This document shows, piece after piece, positions 8,230 to 15,527 of a stretch of 39,678 nucleotides of DNA. This stretch comes from Intrasporangium sp. (GTDB lineage Bacteria; Actinomycetota; Actinomycetes; Actinomycetales; Dermatophilaceae), in assembly GCF_030452765.1 (NCBI RefSeq), contig NZ_JAKDLO010000017.1:1-39678 (forward strand). Reading direction: 5' to 3'. The position numbers and the translations under genes are program-made. The notes beneath the pieces were generated by a model, which worked only from the letters and a program-made list of their open reading frames with translations, had not been told where the DNA came from and made no database searches. How positions within the stretch are numbered: position 1 is the first letter of the stretch; each line of letters opens with the position of its first letter.

Positions 8230-8235
8230 TACCTT
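8230..8235 (+). promoter_or_regulatory. Leaderless -10 box before the antitoxin remnant
   Basis: TACCTT ends seven bases before the ATG at 8243, and no Shine-Dalgarno is visible. The spacing fits a leaderless transcript. Confidence 0.4.
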
Positions 8236-8242
8236 CAGCGAC

Positions 8243-8388
8243 ATGCCGATCGCCACAGGCGAGGTGCTGGTCTGGGATCCTGTGGATGACCCATCCAGCA
8301 GGCGTTGGCCGAGCTCGAGGCTGGTGATGTCGTCAGCACCGAGGAGGTGCTCGCGACCCTACCGGCGACCCGACGTGGAGCTCGGTGA
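8243..8388 (+). pseudogene. RelB/Phd-like antitoxin, frameshifted
   Basis: The first 16 codons (M-P-I-A-T-G-E-V-L-V-W-D-P-V-D-D) continue sensibly only after a single-base loss near 8291. The corrected frame gives I-Q-Q-A-L-A-E-L-E-A-G-D-V-V-S-T-E-E-V-L and ends in a basic tail at TGA 8386-8388. The result is an antitoxin of about 50 residues. Its stop overlaps the GTG of the toxin frame (GTGA), the classic layout of a type II pair. As it stands the product would be truncated or scrambled after residue 16. Confidence 0.6.
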
Positions 8389-8652
8389 GCCAGCACCGGA
8401 TCACGTGGTCGCGCCAAGCGGCCCGCGCCGTGGCCCGACAGCTCCACGAGAGCGCCGCAGTCGCCTGGTGGAGTTCATCCTCTGTCCCTTGGCGGAGAAT
8501 CCCCGTCGGGTGGGCAAGCCCTGCGTGCACCGCTGGAGGACCTGCACTCGGCGCGTCGGGGCGACTACCGGGTGATCTACCGGATCGATCAGGACGGTCG
8601 ATCGGTCCAAATCGTGACGGTTCGTCACCGACGCGATGCCTACCGCGGCTGA
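8385..8652 (+). pseudogene. RelE/ParE-like toxin, two frameshifts
   Basis: Three consecutive frames together give a RelE-family toxin of about 89 residues. The first is S-Q-H-R-I-T-W-S-R-Q-A-A-R-A-V. The second is V-E-F-I-L-C-P-L-A-E-N-P-R-R-V-G-K-P. The third is L-R-A-P-L-E-D-L-H-S-A-R-R-G, then Y-R-V-I-Y-R-I-D and V-R-H-R-R-D-A-Y, ending at TGA 8650-8652. The N-P-R-R-V-G-K-P-L, G-D-Y-R-V-I-Y and H-R-R-D-A-Y elements are hallmarks of the family. Each junction (near 8467 and near 8520) needs one extra base, a C in the second case. With the lesion in its partner, the pair carries three minus-one events in about 230 bp and cannot make an intact toxin. Confidence 0.7.
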
Positions 8653-8711
8653 CGGGTCGACCTGCGGCACTCGTGCGGTCGTGACCTGGACCTGTCAGCA
8701 AAGCCGCACTC

Positions 8712-8740
8712 TTGACTGGCTTACGACGTTAGCCTAGGGT
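8712..8740 (+). promoter_or_regulatory. Promoter of the reductase-tetR operon
   Basis: TTGACT (8712-8717) and TAGGGT (8735-8740) are separated by 17 bases. The -10 element lies inside the palindrome at 8728-8749, so a bound repressor would block it. Confidence 0.5.
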
Positions 8741-8758
8741 TTGGCTAACAATGTTAGC
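8728..8758. promoter_or_regulatory. TetR-type operator, three half-sites
   Basis: GTTAGCC (8728-8734) and GGCTAAC (8743-8749) form a perfect inverted repeat with an 8-base spacer. A further GTTAGC (8753-8758) forms a second perfect dyad with GCTAAC (8744-8749) across three bases. The downstream TetR gene is the obvious candidate to bind here. Confidence 0.65.
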
Positions 8759-8776
8759 GAAGGAGGCAGCGAAACG

Positions 8777-9238
8777 ATGACGAAGAACGCAGCGACCCAC
8801 TACCAGCGGCCCGGCTGGTTCACCAGGAACGTGATGAACAAGGCGGTCGCGTGGCTCACCCGACAGGGCGTCAGCGTCTGGGGGAGCCGGGTGCTCGAGG
8901 TCCCAGGCCGGCGCAGCGGGCTGCCGCGCCAGGTGCCGGTCAACCTGCTCACCGTCGCCGGGGTCGACTACCTCGTCGCACCCCGCGGCAACGCCGAGTG
9001 GGTGCGCAACGTCCGCGCAACCGAGGGGCGACTCGACCTGCTGCTCGGGCGATCCCGCGAGCACCGGGTTGCCACCGAGCTCGCCGACGACGAGAAGCTC
9101 GACATCCTGCGCCCGTACCTACGCCGCTGGAAGGCCGAGGTCGGCGTGTTCTTCGACGGCGTCGACGCCGACTCGAGCGATGCCGAGCTGCAACGGATCG
9201 CGCCGCGCCATCCGGCCTTCCGGCTCTCGATGCCGTGA
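8777..9238 (+). CDS. Deazaflavin (F420)-dependent nitroreductase-family oxidoreductase
   Basis: A 153-residue single-domain protein of the Ddn/FDOR-A group, split-barrel enzymes that use reduced F420 to reduce quinones or nitro compounds at the membrane face. Family features are R-x-S-G-x-x-R-x-V-P-V-N-L-L (here G-R-R-S-G-L-P-R-Q-V-P-V-N-L-L), the Y-L-V-A-P-R-G-N-A-E-W-V-R-N-V-R-A cofactor-binding segment and the R-H-P-A-F-R-L end. The ATG at 8777 has AGGAGG ten bases upstream. The stop overlaps the GTG of the TetR gene (GTGA), so the two are co-translated. A TetR operator covers the promoter, which implies induction by a small, perhaps toxic, ligand. Confidence 0.88.
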   Translation: MTKNAATHYQRPGWFTRNVMNKAVAWLTRQGVSVWGSRVLEVPGRRSGLPRQVPVNLLTVAGVDYLVAPRGNAEWVRNVRATEGRLDLLLGRSREHRVATELADDEKLDILRPYLRRWKAEVGVFFDGVDADSSDAELQRIAPRHPAFRLSMP

Positions 9239-9777
9239 CGACCGCACCTGCCCCGGCGGTCCGCAGTGAGCGGGCCGCCGAGATCGTCGCCACGGCCCGC
9301 CGGATCCTCGAGCATGACGGGCCTGACGCGCTGACGATGCGCCGACTCGGCGATGCGGTCGGGATGCGGGCACCGTCGCTCTACAAGCACTTCCCGAGCA
9401 AGCGGCACGTCGAGGCGGCTCTTGTCGAGGATGCCTTCGCCGAGATGGGAGCGACGCTGCACCGGGCAGTCGAGCGGCCCGGTCGGCGCGGACCGGTCGC
9501 GGCGCTCCTCGCGGCGTACCGGGGGATGGCGCTGGCAAACCCCAACCTCTATCGGTTGACGACAGCGCCCGGCCCGGCGCGCGACCTGCTGGCTCCGGGG
9601 CTCGAGGCGTGGTCTGGGGAGCCGTTCTTCCTCGTCACCGGTCAGCCCTACCTGGCCCAGGCGCTGTGGGCCTTCGCCCACGGCATGACGATCCTCGAGA
9701 TCGACGATCGGTTCATGGACGACTCCGACCTCGACCGGACCTGGCGCTCCGGAGTGCGGGCATTCTCGCGCCCCTGA
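9235..9777 (+). CDS. TetR/AcrR family transcriptional repressor
   Basis: A 180-residue regulator. Residues about 10-60 form the helix-turn-helix with the TetR signature A-L-T-M-R-R-L-G-D-A-V-G-M-R-A-P-S-L-Y-K followed by H-F-P-S-K. The remainder is a helical ligand-binding domain with Y-R-L-T-T-A-P and W-A-F-A-H-G-M-T-I-L-E, as in the WHG-type C-terminal domain. GTG 9235 is chosen because it overlaps the reductase stop and leaves a normal N-terminus. It probably represses its own operon through the GTTAGC sites at 8728-8758. Confidence 0.9.
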   Translation: MTTAPAPAVRSERAAEIVATARRILEHDGPDALTMRRLGDAVGMRAPSLYKHFPSKRHVEAALVEDAFAEMGATLHRAVERPGRRGPVAALLAAYRGMALANPNLYRLTTAPGPARDLLAPGLEAWSGEPFFLVTGQPYLAQALWAFAHGMTILEIDDRFMDDSDLDRTWRSGVRAFSRP

Positions 9778-9900
9778 CCGCCGCACGGGCCTCACGGCCT
9801 CGAGCGGCCTGTGCCCCGTAGATCCCGTTGAACGCGCAACAGGCGCGCACGAAGCACTCGCCCGCACGGCGGCATACAACGCGGCGTGCAGGCTGGAACT

Positions 9901-9938
9901 GAGACCGCACCCGCGGGGGGGCACGGGTGCGGCGTCTC
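9901..9938. terminator. Bidirectional terminator hairpin
   Basis: GAGAC-CGCACCCG (9901-9913) pairs with CGGGTGCG (9924-9931) and GTCTC (9934-9938), with a two-base bulge and a 10-base loop. It lies between the convergent tetR and hexapeptide genes and reaches into the stop codon of the latter. There is no clear U-run. The preceding 120 bases (9778-9900) hold nothing I can assign except one GCGGCATAC copy. Confidence 0.6.
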
Positions 9939-10347
9939 AGGCGGCGAGGCCGTTGCGGCGGTGGTCGCGCACGACGGCACCGGCCGGGATGACGATGTCG
10001 GCCTCGATGTGCACCCCGTCACAGACGCGGGCCCCGGCACCGATCTTGACGCGGGGGCCGAGCTTCGCGTCGGAGCCGATCACGGCGCCGCACCCGACGT
10101 GGACGCAGCTGCCGACGACGGCACCGGATCGAACCATGGCGCCTCGGTCCACCCAGCCGCCGCTGTGGATGCGAACGTCCGCCGCGACCTTGGCGCCAGG
10201 ATCGACGTAGGCCGACCGCTCGATGTGGGCAGTGGGGTCAACGGCGGCCGTCTCCTCGACCAGACCGTCGCCGTTGGCGTGGTGGAAGTACCGCAGGACG
10301 GCGCCATTGTCTTCCTCGATCTCCACGTACTTCTTCCGCTTCTGCAC
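9937..10347 (-). CDS. Left-handed beta-helix (hexapeptide repeat) protein
   Basis: A 136-residue protein. After a charged N-terminus (Q-K-R-K-K-Y-V-E-I-E-E-D-N) it is built from imperfect hexapeptide repeats ([IV]-G-x-x-x-x): A-H-I-E-R-S-A-Y-V-D-P-G-A-K-V, A-V-V-G-S-C-V-H-V-G-C-G-A-V-I-G and V-K-I-G-A-G-A-R-V. This is the fold of acyl/acetyltransferases and gamma-carbonic anhydrases. It is much shorter than a full transferase, and I see no clear catalytic His or metal triad, so the function is open; it may be structural or a small acyltransferase. GTG 10347 is preceded by AAGGTGG, and no ATG fits the frame. The gene is convergent with tetR. Confidence 0.7.
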   Translation of the reverse strand: MQKRKKYVEIEEDNGAVLRYFHHANGDGLVEETAAVDPTAHIERSAYVDPGAKVAADVRIHSGGWVDRGAMVRSGAVVGSCVHVGCGAVIGSDAKLGPRVKIGAGARVCDGVHIEADIVIPAGAVVRDHRRNGLAA

Positions 10348-10603
10348 GACATTCCACCTTCTTTCTCTCTCAGGGCACGGCATGACGGCTGTGCTCAAGA
10401 ATGAAACGTGCGAGTAGGTCGCAGGATTCCGTTCTGGACGAGAAGTCTCAGCCTGAATCTCACCAGATGGACGCAGCAGGGGGTGCAAGACACGCCGTTT
10501 GCTCGGCCACGAGTCGGGATCGTCTCTCCGACCGTGGTCAGAGTCAGTGCTCGGCGTATGACATGGGCGTCCCGAGGTGCTGTCGAGGGGCCGCCGCAGG
10601 GTC

Positions 10604-10609
10604 TACCGT
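10604..10609 (+). promoter_or_regulatory. Leaderless-type -10 box of the amidohydrolase
   Basis: TACCGT ends five bases before the ATG at 10615, with no Shine-Dalgarno. The rest of 10348-10603 shows no further gene or element that I can support. Confidence 0.35.
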
Positions 10610-10614
10610 GGGCC

Positions 10615-11622
10615 ATGGACCTCGTCGAGCTGACACCCACCCGTGACCAGTACGCCTACACGTTCGGTGGAGTGGCGCCGTTGGCTCGGGTCGAGCCCGG
10701 CACCGCGCTGCGACTCTGGTCCGACGACGCCTTCGGCGGGGTGCTGCGCAGTGTCGACGACCTGTCCAGTGAGAAGGTCGACCTGCGCTTCGTCAACCCG
10801 CAGACGGGACCGTTCCACGTCGAGGGGGCCGAGCCGGGAGACACGCTCGTCCTGCATCTGGTCGACCTCGAGCCGGCTCGCGACTGGGGCGCGTCGGCGG
10901 CGATCCCGTTCTTCGGTGGCATGACGAGCACCGACCGGGTCGTCACCCTGCAGCAGCCGCTGCCCGACACGACCTGGATCTACCAGCTCGACCGGGACAG
11001 GCGCACGGTCGGGTTCGCGGCCCGGCACAGTGACCACCACATCGAGCTGCCACTCGAGCCGATGCTCGGCACCGTCGGGGTGGCGCCCGCCGGGTCAGAG
11101 GCCAGGTCGTCGCTCGTGCCGGAACGCTTCGGCGGCAACATGGACACCCCGCAGATGCGGGCCGGCGCCACGGTCTACCTCGGCGTCAACGTCGAGGGCG
11201 CCCTCTTCTCGATCGGCGACGGCCACTACCGGCAGGGCGAGGGCGAGGCGTGCGGCACCGCGGTGGAAGGCGCGATGACATCGACGATCATCGTCGACCT
11301 CGTCAAGGGCGGCGCCCCGGCGTGGCCGCGCATCGAGGACGACACCCACTGGATGACCGTCGGCTCCAGCCGCCCCATGGAGGACTCGTGGCGCATCGCG
11401 AACGCCGAGCTCGTCGGTTGGGTCGCACAGCTGTACGGCCTGCACGTCATGGACGCCTACCAGCTGTGCTCCCAGGTCGCCGAGGTACCGGTCGCCAACG
11501 TCGTCGACGTCAACTACAGCGTCGTCGTCAAAGCGGCCAAGACGCTCCTTCCCGGTGCTCATGCGTTCGGCGGCATCCACGCCGACCTGCGCGAGCGGGC
11601 CAGCGCGCTCGGCACGGTCTGA
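10615..11622 (+). CDS. Acetamidase/formamidase family protein
   Basis: A 335-residue member of the FmdA/AmdA family, zinc-type amidohydrolases that release ammonia from formamide, acetamide or other short amides. Family features are the early P-G-T-x-L-R-L-W-x-D-D-A-F-G-G segment, H-S-D-H-H near residue 140, F-G-G-N-M-D-T-P-Q with Y-L-G-V-N-V-E-G-A-L-F-S-I-G-D-G-H, and E-G-E-A-C-G-T-A-V-E. The frame is open 200 bases upstream, but ATG 10615 gives the usual N-terminus (M-D-L-V-E-L-T-P). The next gene is an SDR 48 bases downstream on the same strand with its own ribosome site. The substrate is unknown. Confidence 0.85.
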   Translation: MDLVELTPTRDQYAYTFGGVAPLARVEPGTALRLWSDDAFGGVLRSVDDLSSEKVDLRFVNPQTGPFHVEGAEPGDTLVLHLVDLEPARDWGASAAIPFFGGMTSTDRVVTLQQPLPDTTWIYQLDRDRRTVGFAARHSDHHIELPLEPMLGTVGVAPAGSEARSSLVPERFGGNMDTPQMRAGATVYLGVNVEGALFSIGDGHYRQGEGEACGTAVEGAMTSTIIVDLVKGGAPAWPRIEDDTHWMTVGSSRPMEDSWRIANAELVGWVAQLYGLHVMDAYQLCSQVAEVPVANVVDVNYSVVVKAAKTLLPGAHAFGGIHADLRERASALGTV

Positions 11623-11670
11623 GCTCGGCGGCACACCTCAGTCCCCGGTACCAACGACGAAAGGCTGGCC

Positions 11671-12429
11671 ATGGACCTGCAGCTCACTGGGAAACGTGTC
11701 CTCGTGACGGGGGGCACGCGGGGTATCGGCCGTGCGATCGTCGAGGGGTTCCTCGACGAGGGCGCGCTCGTCGGGTTCTGCTCGCGGAACGCCGATGACG
11801 TGGCAGCGGCCGAGGCGGCGCTCGCGGAGCGCGGGACGGTGGCGGGGACGTGCGTCGACGTCGCGGACGCTGCAGGCCTCAAGGCGTGGGTGGCCGCCTC
11901 GGCGCAGCGGTTCGGTGGGCTCGACGTCGTCGTCGCCAACGTCAGCGCCCTGGCGATCCCGGACACCGACGAGAACTGGGAGACGAGTCTGAACGTCGAC
12001 CTCATGCACACCGTCCGGCTGGTCAAGGCGGCGCTGCCACACCTGGAGCAGAGCGACGCGGCGTGCATCGTCGCCATCTCGAGCGTCTCCGGACGGGAGT
12101 CGGACTTCGCCTCCGGCCCGTACGGGGTCGCCAAGACCGCGATCGTCGGCTACCTCCACGGCCTGGCGATCCAGCTGGCAGAGAAGGGGATTCGGGCCGT
12201 CACCGTGTCTCCGGGCAACACCTACTTCGACGGCGGGGTCTGGGCCGGCATCGAGCGTGACAACCCGGCCCTCTACCAGATGGCCGTCGGGCTCAACCCG
12301 ACAGGTCACATGGGCGCCCCCGAGGACATCGCCGCACCGGTCGTGTTCGTCGCCAGCCCGCGGGCCAGCCGGATCAGTGGCGCGAACATCCTCGTCGACG
12401 GAGCCCTGACGCGCGGCATCCAGTTCTAA
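11671..12429 (+). CDS. Short-chain dehydrogenase/reductase
   Basis: A 252-residue classical SDR. The Rossmann glycine motif T-G-G-T-R-G-I-G is at residues 13-20, V-A-N-V-S takes the place of the NNAG motif, and the catalytic S138, Y151 and K155 lie in S-S-V-S-G and Y-G-V-A-K. The segment E-D-I-A-A-P-V-V-F-V-A-S-P-R-A-S-R-I-S-G ends in the normal N-I-L-V-D-G-A. An AAAGG lies before the ATG. The substrate cannot be assigned. It probably shares a transcript with the upstream acetamidase-like gene, although the pairing does not indicate a known pathway. Confidence 0.88.
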   Translation: MDLQLTGKRVLVTGGTRGIGRAIVEGFLDEGALVGFCSRNADDVAAAEAALAERGTVAGTCVDVADAAGLKAWVAASAQRFGGLDVVVANVSALAIPDTDENWETSLNVDLMHTVRLVKAALPHLEQSDAACIVAISSVSGRESDFASGPYGVAKTAIVGYLHGLAIQLAEKGIRAVTVSPGNTYFDGGVWAGIERDNPALYQMAVGLNPTGHMGAPEDIAAPVVFVASPRASRISGANILVDGALTRGIQF

Positions 12430-12492
12430 CGGGACGGTACTGGCCAGGAACCGGCCGGCAGCGCCGGTCGACCGCGCCGTGGGTGGGCGGCA

Positions 12493-12498
12493 TACGGT
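12493..12498 (+). promoter_or_regulatory. Leaderless -10 box of the aldo-keto reductase
   Basis: TACGGT ends seven bases before the ATG at 12506. It overlaps a GCGGCATAC copy at 12487-12495, so here the recurrent nonamer supplies part of the -10 box. Confidence 0.45.
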
Positions 12499-12505
12499 GG
12501 CTGCC

Positions 12506-13516
12506 ATGGAATACCGATACCTCGGCAACAGCGGCCTCAAGATCTCCGAGATCACCTACGGCAACTGGCTGACCCACGGCTCGCAGGTCGAGAACGACGT
12601 GGCCACCCAGTGCGTCCGTGCCGCGCTCGACGCGGGGATCTCGACGTTCGACACGGCGGACACCTACGCGAACACGGCCGCCGAGACGGTCCTCGGGGAC
12701 GCGCTCAAGGGCGAACGCCGCGAGAGCCTGGAGATCTTCACGAAGGTGTACTGGCCGACCGGTCCCGGCGGCAAGAACGACACCGGACTGTCCCGCAAGC
12801 ACATCATGGCCTCGATCGACGGGTCCCTGCGGCGGCTGCAGACCGACTACGTCGACCTCTACCAGGCACACCGCTACGACGTGGAGACACCGCTCGAGGA
12901 GACGATGCAGGCCTTCGCCGACCTCGTCCGGCAGGGCAAGGCGCTCTACATCGGCGTCAGCGAGTGGACGGCCGAGCAGATCCGCGAAGGCGTCCGGTTG
13001 TCAAGGGAGCTCGGCTTCCAGATCGTCTCGAACCAGCCGCAGTACTCGATGCTCTGGCGCGTCATCGAGCCGCAGGTCGTGCCGACCTGCGAGAAGCTCG
13101 GCCTCTCGCAGGTCGTCTTCAGCCCGATCGCCCAGGGAGTCCTCACGGGCAAGTACCAGCCGGGACAGCCGCCGCCGGCCGGCTCCCGCGCAACCGACGA
13201 GAAGGGCGGCGCCCACTTCGTCAGACGCTTCATGCGCGACGACGTGCTCGAGGCCGTCCAGCGCCTGCGCCCGGTCGCCGACGAGGCGGGCCTGACCTTG
13301 GCGCAGCTCGCCGTCGCATGGGTCCTGCAGAACCCCAACGTCGCCACCGCGCTCGTCGGCGCCTCCCGCCCGGGGCAGGTGTCCGAGAACGTCAAGGCGG
13401 CCGGTGTGAGGCTCGAGAGCGCTGCTCTCGAACGGATCGACGAGGCGCTCGGTGACGTCGTCGAGCGCGACCCCCGCAGGACCGCGGAGCTCGCTCCCAA
13501 GGGTCGGGTCGCCTGA
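12506..13516 (+). CDS. Aldo/keto reductase (KCNAB/YghZ-like)
   Basis: A 336-residue NADPH-dependent carbonyl reductase of the group that includes Kv-channel beta subunits and bacterial YghZ. The catalytic tetrad is complete: D52 and Y54 in F-D-T-A-D-T-Y-A-N, K80 in F-T-K-V-Y and H122 in Y-Q-A-H-R-Y-D. The N-terminus M-E-Y-R-Y-L-G-N-S-G-L-K-I-S is typical. The C-terminal phosphate-binding segment V-G-A-S-R-P-G-Q-V-S-E-N is present. It has its own leaderless-type promoter and is followed by a strong hairpin, so it is probably monocistronic. Confidence 0.92.
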   Translation: MEYRYLGNSGLKISEITYGNWLTHGSQVENDVATQCVRAALDAGISTFDTADTYANTAAETVLGDALKGERRESLEIFTKVYWPTGPGGKNDTGLSRKHIMASIDGSLRRLQTDYVDLYQAHRYDVETPLEETMQAFADLVRQGKALYIGVSEWTAEQIREGVRLSRELGFQIVSNQPQYSMLWRVIEPQVVPTCEKLGLSQVVFSPIAQGVLTGKYQPGQPPPAGSRATDEKGGAHFVRRFMRDDVLEAVQRLRPVADEAGLTLAQLAVAWVLQNPNVATALVGASRPGQVSENVKAAGVRLESAALERIDEALGDVVERDPRRTAELAPKGRVA

Positions 13517-13526
13517 TTCGTATGCC

Positions 13527-13560
13527 GCTGAGCCGGCTTCGCTCGGCCGGTCGGCTCAGC
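13527..13560 (+). terminator. Terminator hairpin after the aldo-keto reductase
   Basis: GCTGAGCCG (13527-13535) and CGGCTCAGC (13552-13560) form a perfect 9-bp stem with a 16-base loop, starting 11 bases after the stop. A GTATGCCGC copy (13520-13528) leads into the stem. Confidence 0.6.
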
Positions 13561-13606
13561 ACGTGGTGGGCTGGCCAGCCGGCGGCCCGTGTCGGAGACT
13601 GGCGGT

Positions 13607-13987
13607 GTGACCACATCCGGTCCGAGCTCGAGTCCGGCCCACTGGCTGGCGTTTGCGTCGTGGGGCCTGGTGGGCGCCGGGTACGCCTTCGGCGTGCTGG
13701 GCCTGGCCACGATCGGCATGTTCGTCCTGGCCGGTTCGGTCGTGTTGACGTTGCTCGTTCTGAAGGCGTGGGGTCGTCGCGGACTTGCCGGACTGGTCTC
13801 GGGTGCCGGCTTGCCGCTGCTGTATGTGGCGTTCCTCAACCGCGGTGGGCCAGGCATGGTGTGCACGACCGGGCCAGACTCCATGTCCTGCGTCGACGCC
13901 TGGAGCCCGTGGCCCTGGCTGGCCGTGGGGGCCGCCCTCATCGCCGCCGGGATCGTGCTTGAATCGCGGCGCCCTGCCGCGGGCTGA
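13607..13987 (+). CDS. Small hypothetical membrane protein
   Basis: A 126-residue protein with three or four predicted membrane helices: residues about 11-30 (W-L-A-F-A-S-W-G-L-V-G-A-G-Y), 35-52 (I-G-M-F-V-L-A-G-S-V-V-L-T-L-L), 60-75 and 103-118 (W-L-A-V-G-A-A-L-I-A-A-G-I-V-L). The outer loop between the last two carries two cysteines (M-V-C-T-T and S-M-S-C-V-D-A-W). No family is recognised. GTG 13607 is the likely start, and an in-frame GTG at 13589 is possible. The next gene, an exporter, starts 23 bases downstream. Confidence 0.65.
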   Translation: MTTSGPSSSPAHWLAFASWGLVGAGYAFGVLGLATIGMFVLAGSVVLTLLVLKAWGRRGLAGLVSGAGLPLLYVAFLNRGGPGMVCTTGPDSMSCVDAWSPWPWLAVGAALIAAGIVLESRRPAAG

Positions 13988-14010
13988 GTGCCGGGTGGCA
14001 GACTGCTGAG

Positions 14011-15468
14011 GTGTCCGGCGTCGACCTCGGCTCGCGTCCCGGCCGAGCGGTCCTCACGGCGGCCGTCCTCGGCTCGGGAATGGCGTTGCTCGACGGTACC
14101 GTCGTCAACGTCGCTCTGGTGTCGATCGGGCGCGACCTCGGGGCGAGCCTGCAGGACTTGCAGTGGGTGACCAACGGCTACCTGCTGACCCTGGCCTCGC
14201 TCATCCTGCTCGGCGGCTCCCTCGGCGACCGGTACGGCCGGCGACGGGTCTTCGTCGTCGGCGTCGTCGCGTTCGCCCTCGCGTCGGCGGCGTGCGGGGT
14301 TGCCCAGAGCCCTGGGCAGCTCATCGGGGCCCGGCTCGTGCAGGGTGTCGGGGGAGCGTTGTTGACGCCGGGCAGCCTCGCGCTGATCCAGGCCTCCTTC
14401 ATCGAGCGCGACCGGGCCAAGGCCATCGGCACGTGGTCCGGGGTGAGCGGAATCGCCTCTGCCATCGGTCCTTTCGTCGGCGGTTGGCTGATCCAGTTCG
14501 CGAGCTGGCGCTGGGTCTTCCTGATCAACCTGCCGATCGCCGCGGCCACGGTCTGGGTGAGCCGGTCGGTGCCCGAGAGCCACGACACGAAGGCGACCGG
14601 CCGCTTCGACGTGCTGGGCGCCGGGCTGGCAACCGCGGCGCTCGCCGTGGCGACCTACGGCCTGATCGAGGCACAGGTGCTCGGCGCCCTGTGGACCGCC
14701 GTGCTCGTCGTCGTGGGCGTGCTGCTCGGGGTCGCCTTCGTCCTCGTCGAACGACGCGTGCCGAGCCCGATGCTGCGACCGAGCATCTTCGCGTCGCGGG
14801 TGTTCACCGCGGCGAACCTGATGACCCTGCTGGTCTATGCCGCGCTCGGGGCAGTCATGTTCTTCCTCGTCCTCCAGCTGCAGATCGTCCTCGGGTACGG
14901 GCCGCTCGCAGCGGGGCTGGCCACCCTGCCGGTGACGATCCTCATGCTGCTGCTGGCCGGCAAGGGCGGGGAGATCGGGACCCGGATCGGGCCTCGCCTG
15001 CCCATGACGATCGGGCCGCTCGTCTGCGCGGTGGGTGTCGCGTTGCTCGCCGGGGTCGGCGCCGGGTCGAGCTACTGGACGCGGATCCTGCCGGGCGTCA
15101 GCATCTTCGGGCTGGGACTGTGCATCCTCGTGGCGCCGCTCACGGCGACGGTCCTGGCCGCGGTGCCGGACCGGTTGGCCGGCGTCGCGAGCGGCGTCAA
15201 CAACGCCGTGGCCCGGGCCGGTTCGCTGCTGGCGGTCGCCGCGCTGCCGGCGGTGGTGGGGATCGGGGGCGACGCCTACCACCAGCCGACCCAGTTCGCG
15301 CAGGCCTACACCGCGAGCATGTGGATCAACGTCGTGCTGCTGGCAGCCGGCGCGGCGGTGTCGTGGCTGCTCGTGCGCAACCCGTCGACGTGTGACGAGA
15401 TCGGGCTGGGCCGGCGCCGACCACACCAGGACCCGCCCGGCCCCGCGATCCGCGGCGGAGCGGTGTGA
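14011..15468 (+). CDS. MFS drug exporter, DHA2 (EmrB/QacA) family
   Basis: A 485-residue, 14-helix proton-driven exporter. TM1 carries the DHA2 signature A-L-L-D-G-T-V-V-N-V-A-L, followed by Q-W-V-T-N-G-Y-L-L, motif A as G-D-R-Y-G-R-R-R-V, and motif C-like G-P-F-V-G-G-W-L. Such pumps expel hydrophobic drugs and dyes. GTG 14011 follows the small membrane gene closely, with no strong Shine-Dalgarno. No regulator lies adjacent. The transcript probably ends at the large hairpin at 15474-15513. Confidence 0.93.
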   Translation: MSGVDLGSRPGRAVLTAAVLGSGMALLDGTVVNVALVSIGRDLGASLQDLQWVTNGYLLTLASLILLGGSLGDRYGRRRVFVVGVVAFALASAACGVAQSPGQLIGARLVQGVGGALLTPGSLALIQASFIERDRAKAIGTWSGVSGIASAIGPFVGGWLIQFASWRWVFLINLPIAAATVWVSRSVPESHDTKATGRFDVLGAGLATAALAVATYGLIEAQVLGALWTAVLVVVGVLLGVAFVLVERRVPSPMLRPSIFASRVFTAANLMTLLVYAALGAVMFFLVLQLQIVLGYGPLAAGLATLPVTILMLLLAGKGGEIGTRIGPRLPMTIGPLVCAVGVALLAGVGAGSSYWTRILPGVSIFGLGLCILVAPLTATVLAAVPDRLAGVASGVNNAVARAGSLLAVAALPAVVGIGGDAYHQPTQFAQAYTASMWINVVLLAAGAAVSWLLVRNPSTCDEIGLGRRRPHQDPPGPAIRGGAV

Positions 15469-15473
15469 GACGT

Positions 15474-15513
15474 ATGCCGCTCAGCCTGCGTGCGCTCGCC
15501 GGCTGAGCGGCAT
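15474..15513. terminator. Bidirectional terminator, 13-bp perfect stem
   Basis: ATGCCGCTCAGCC (15474-15486) and GGCTGAGCGGCAT (15501-15513) form a perfect 13-bp stem with a 14-base loop. It sits between the convergent exporter and lipoyl-protein genes. Confidence 0.8.
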
Positions 15514-15527
15514 CCGTGATGGGCTCT

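Noticed and set aside
9713-9910. Small cysteine-containing frame on the minus strand after tetR
   Set aside because: It overlaps the tetR 3' end antisense, has no ribosome site and its composition is that of random GC-rich sequence.
12946-15426. Minus-strand open frame of more than 800 codons under the exporter and aldo-keto reductase
   Set aside because: It spans two clear plus-strand genes and the gap between them, and is dominated by Arg/His/Asp/Gln runs. It is a mirror-frame artefact of codon bias.
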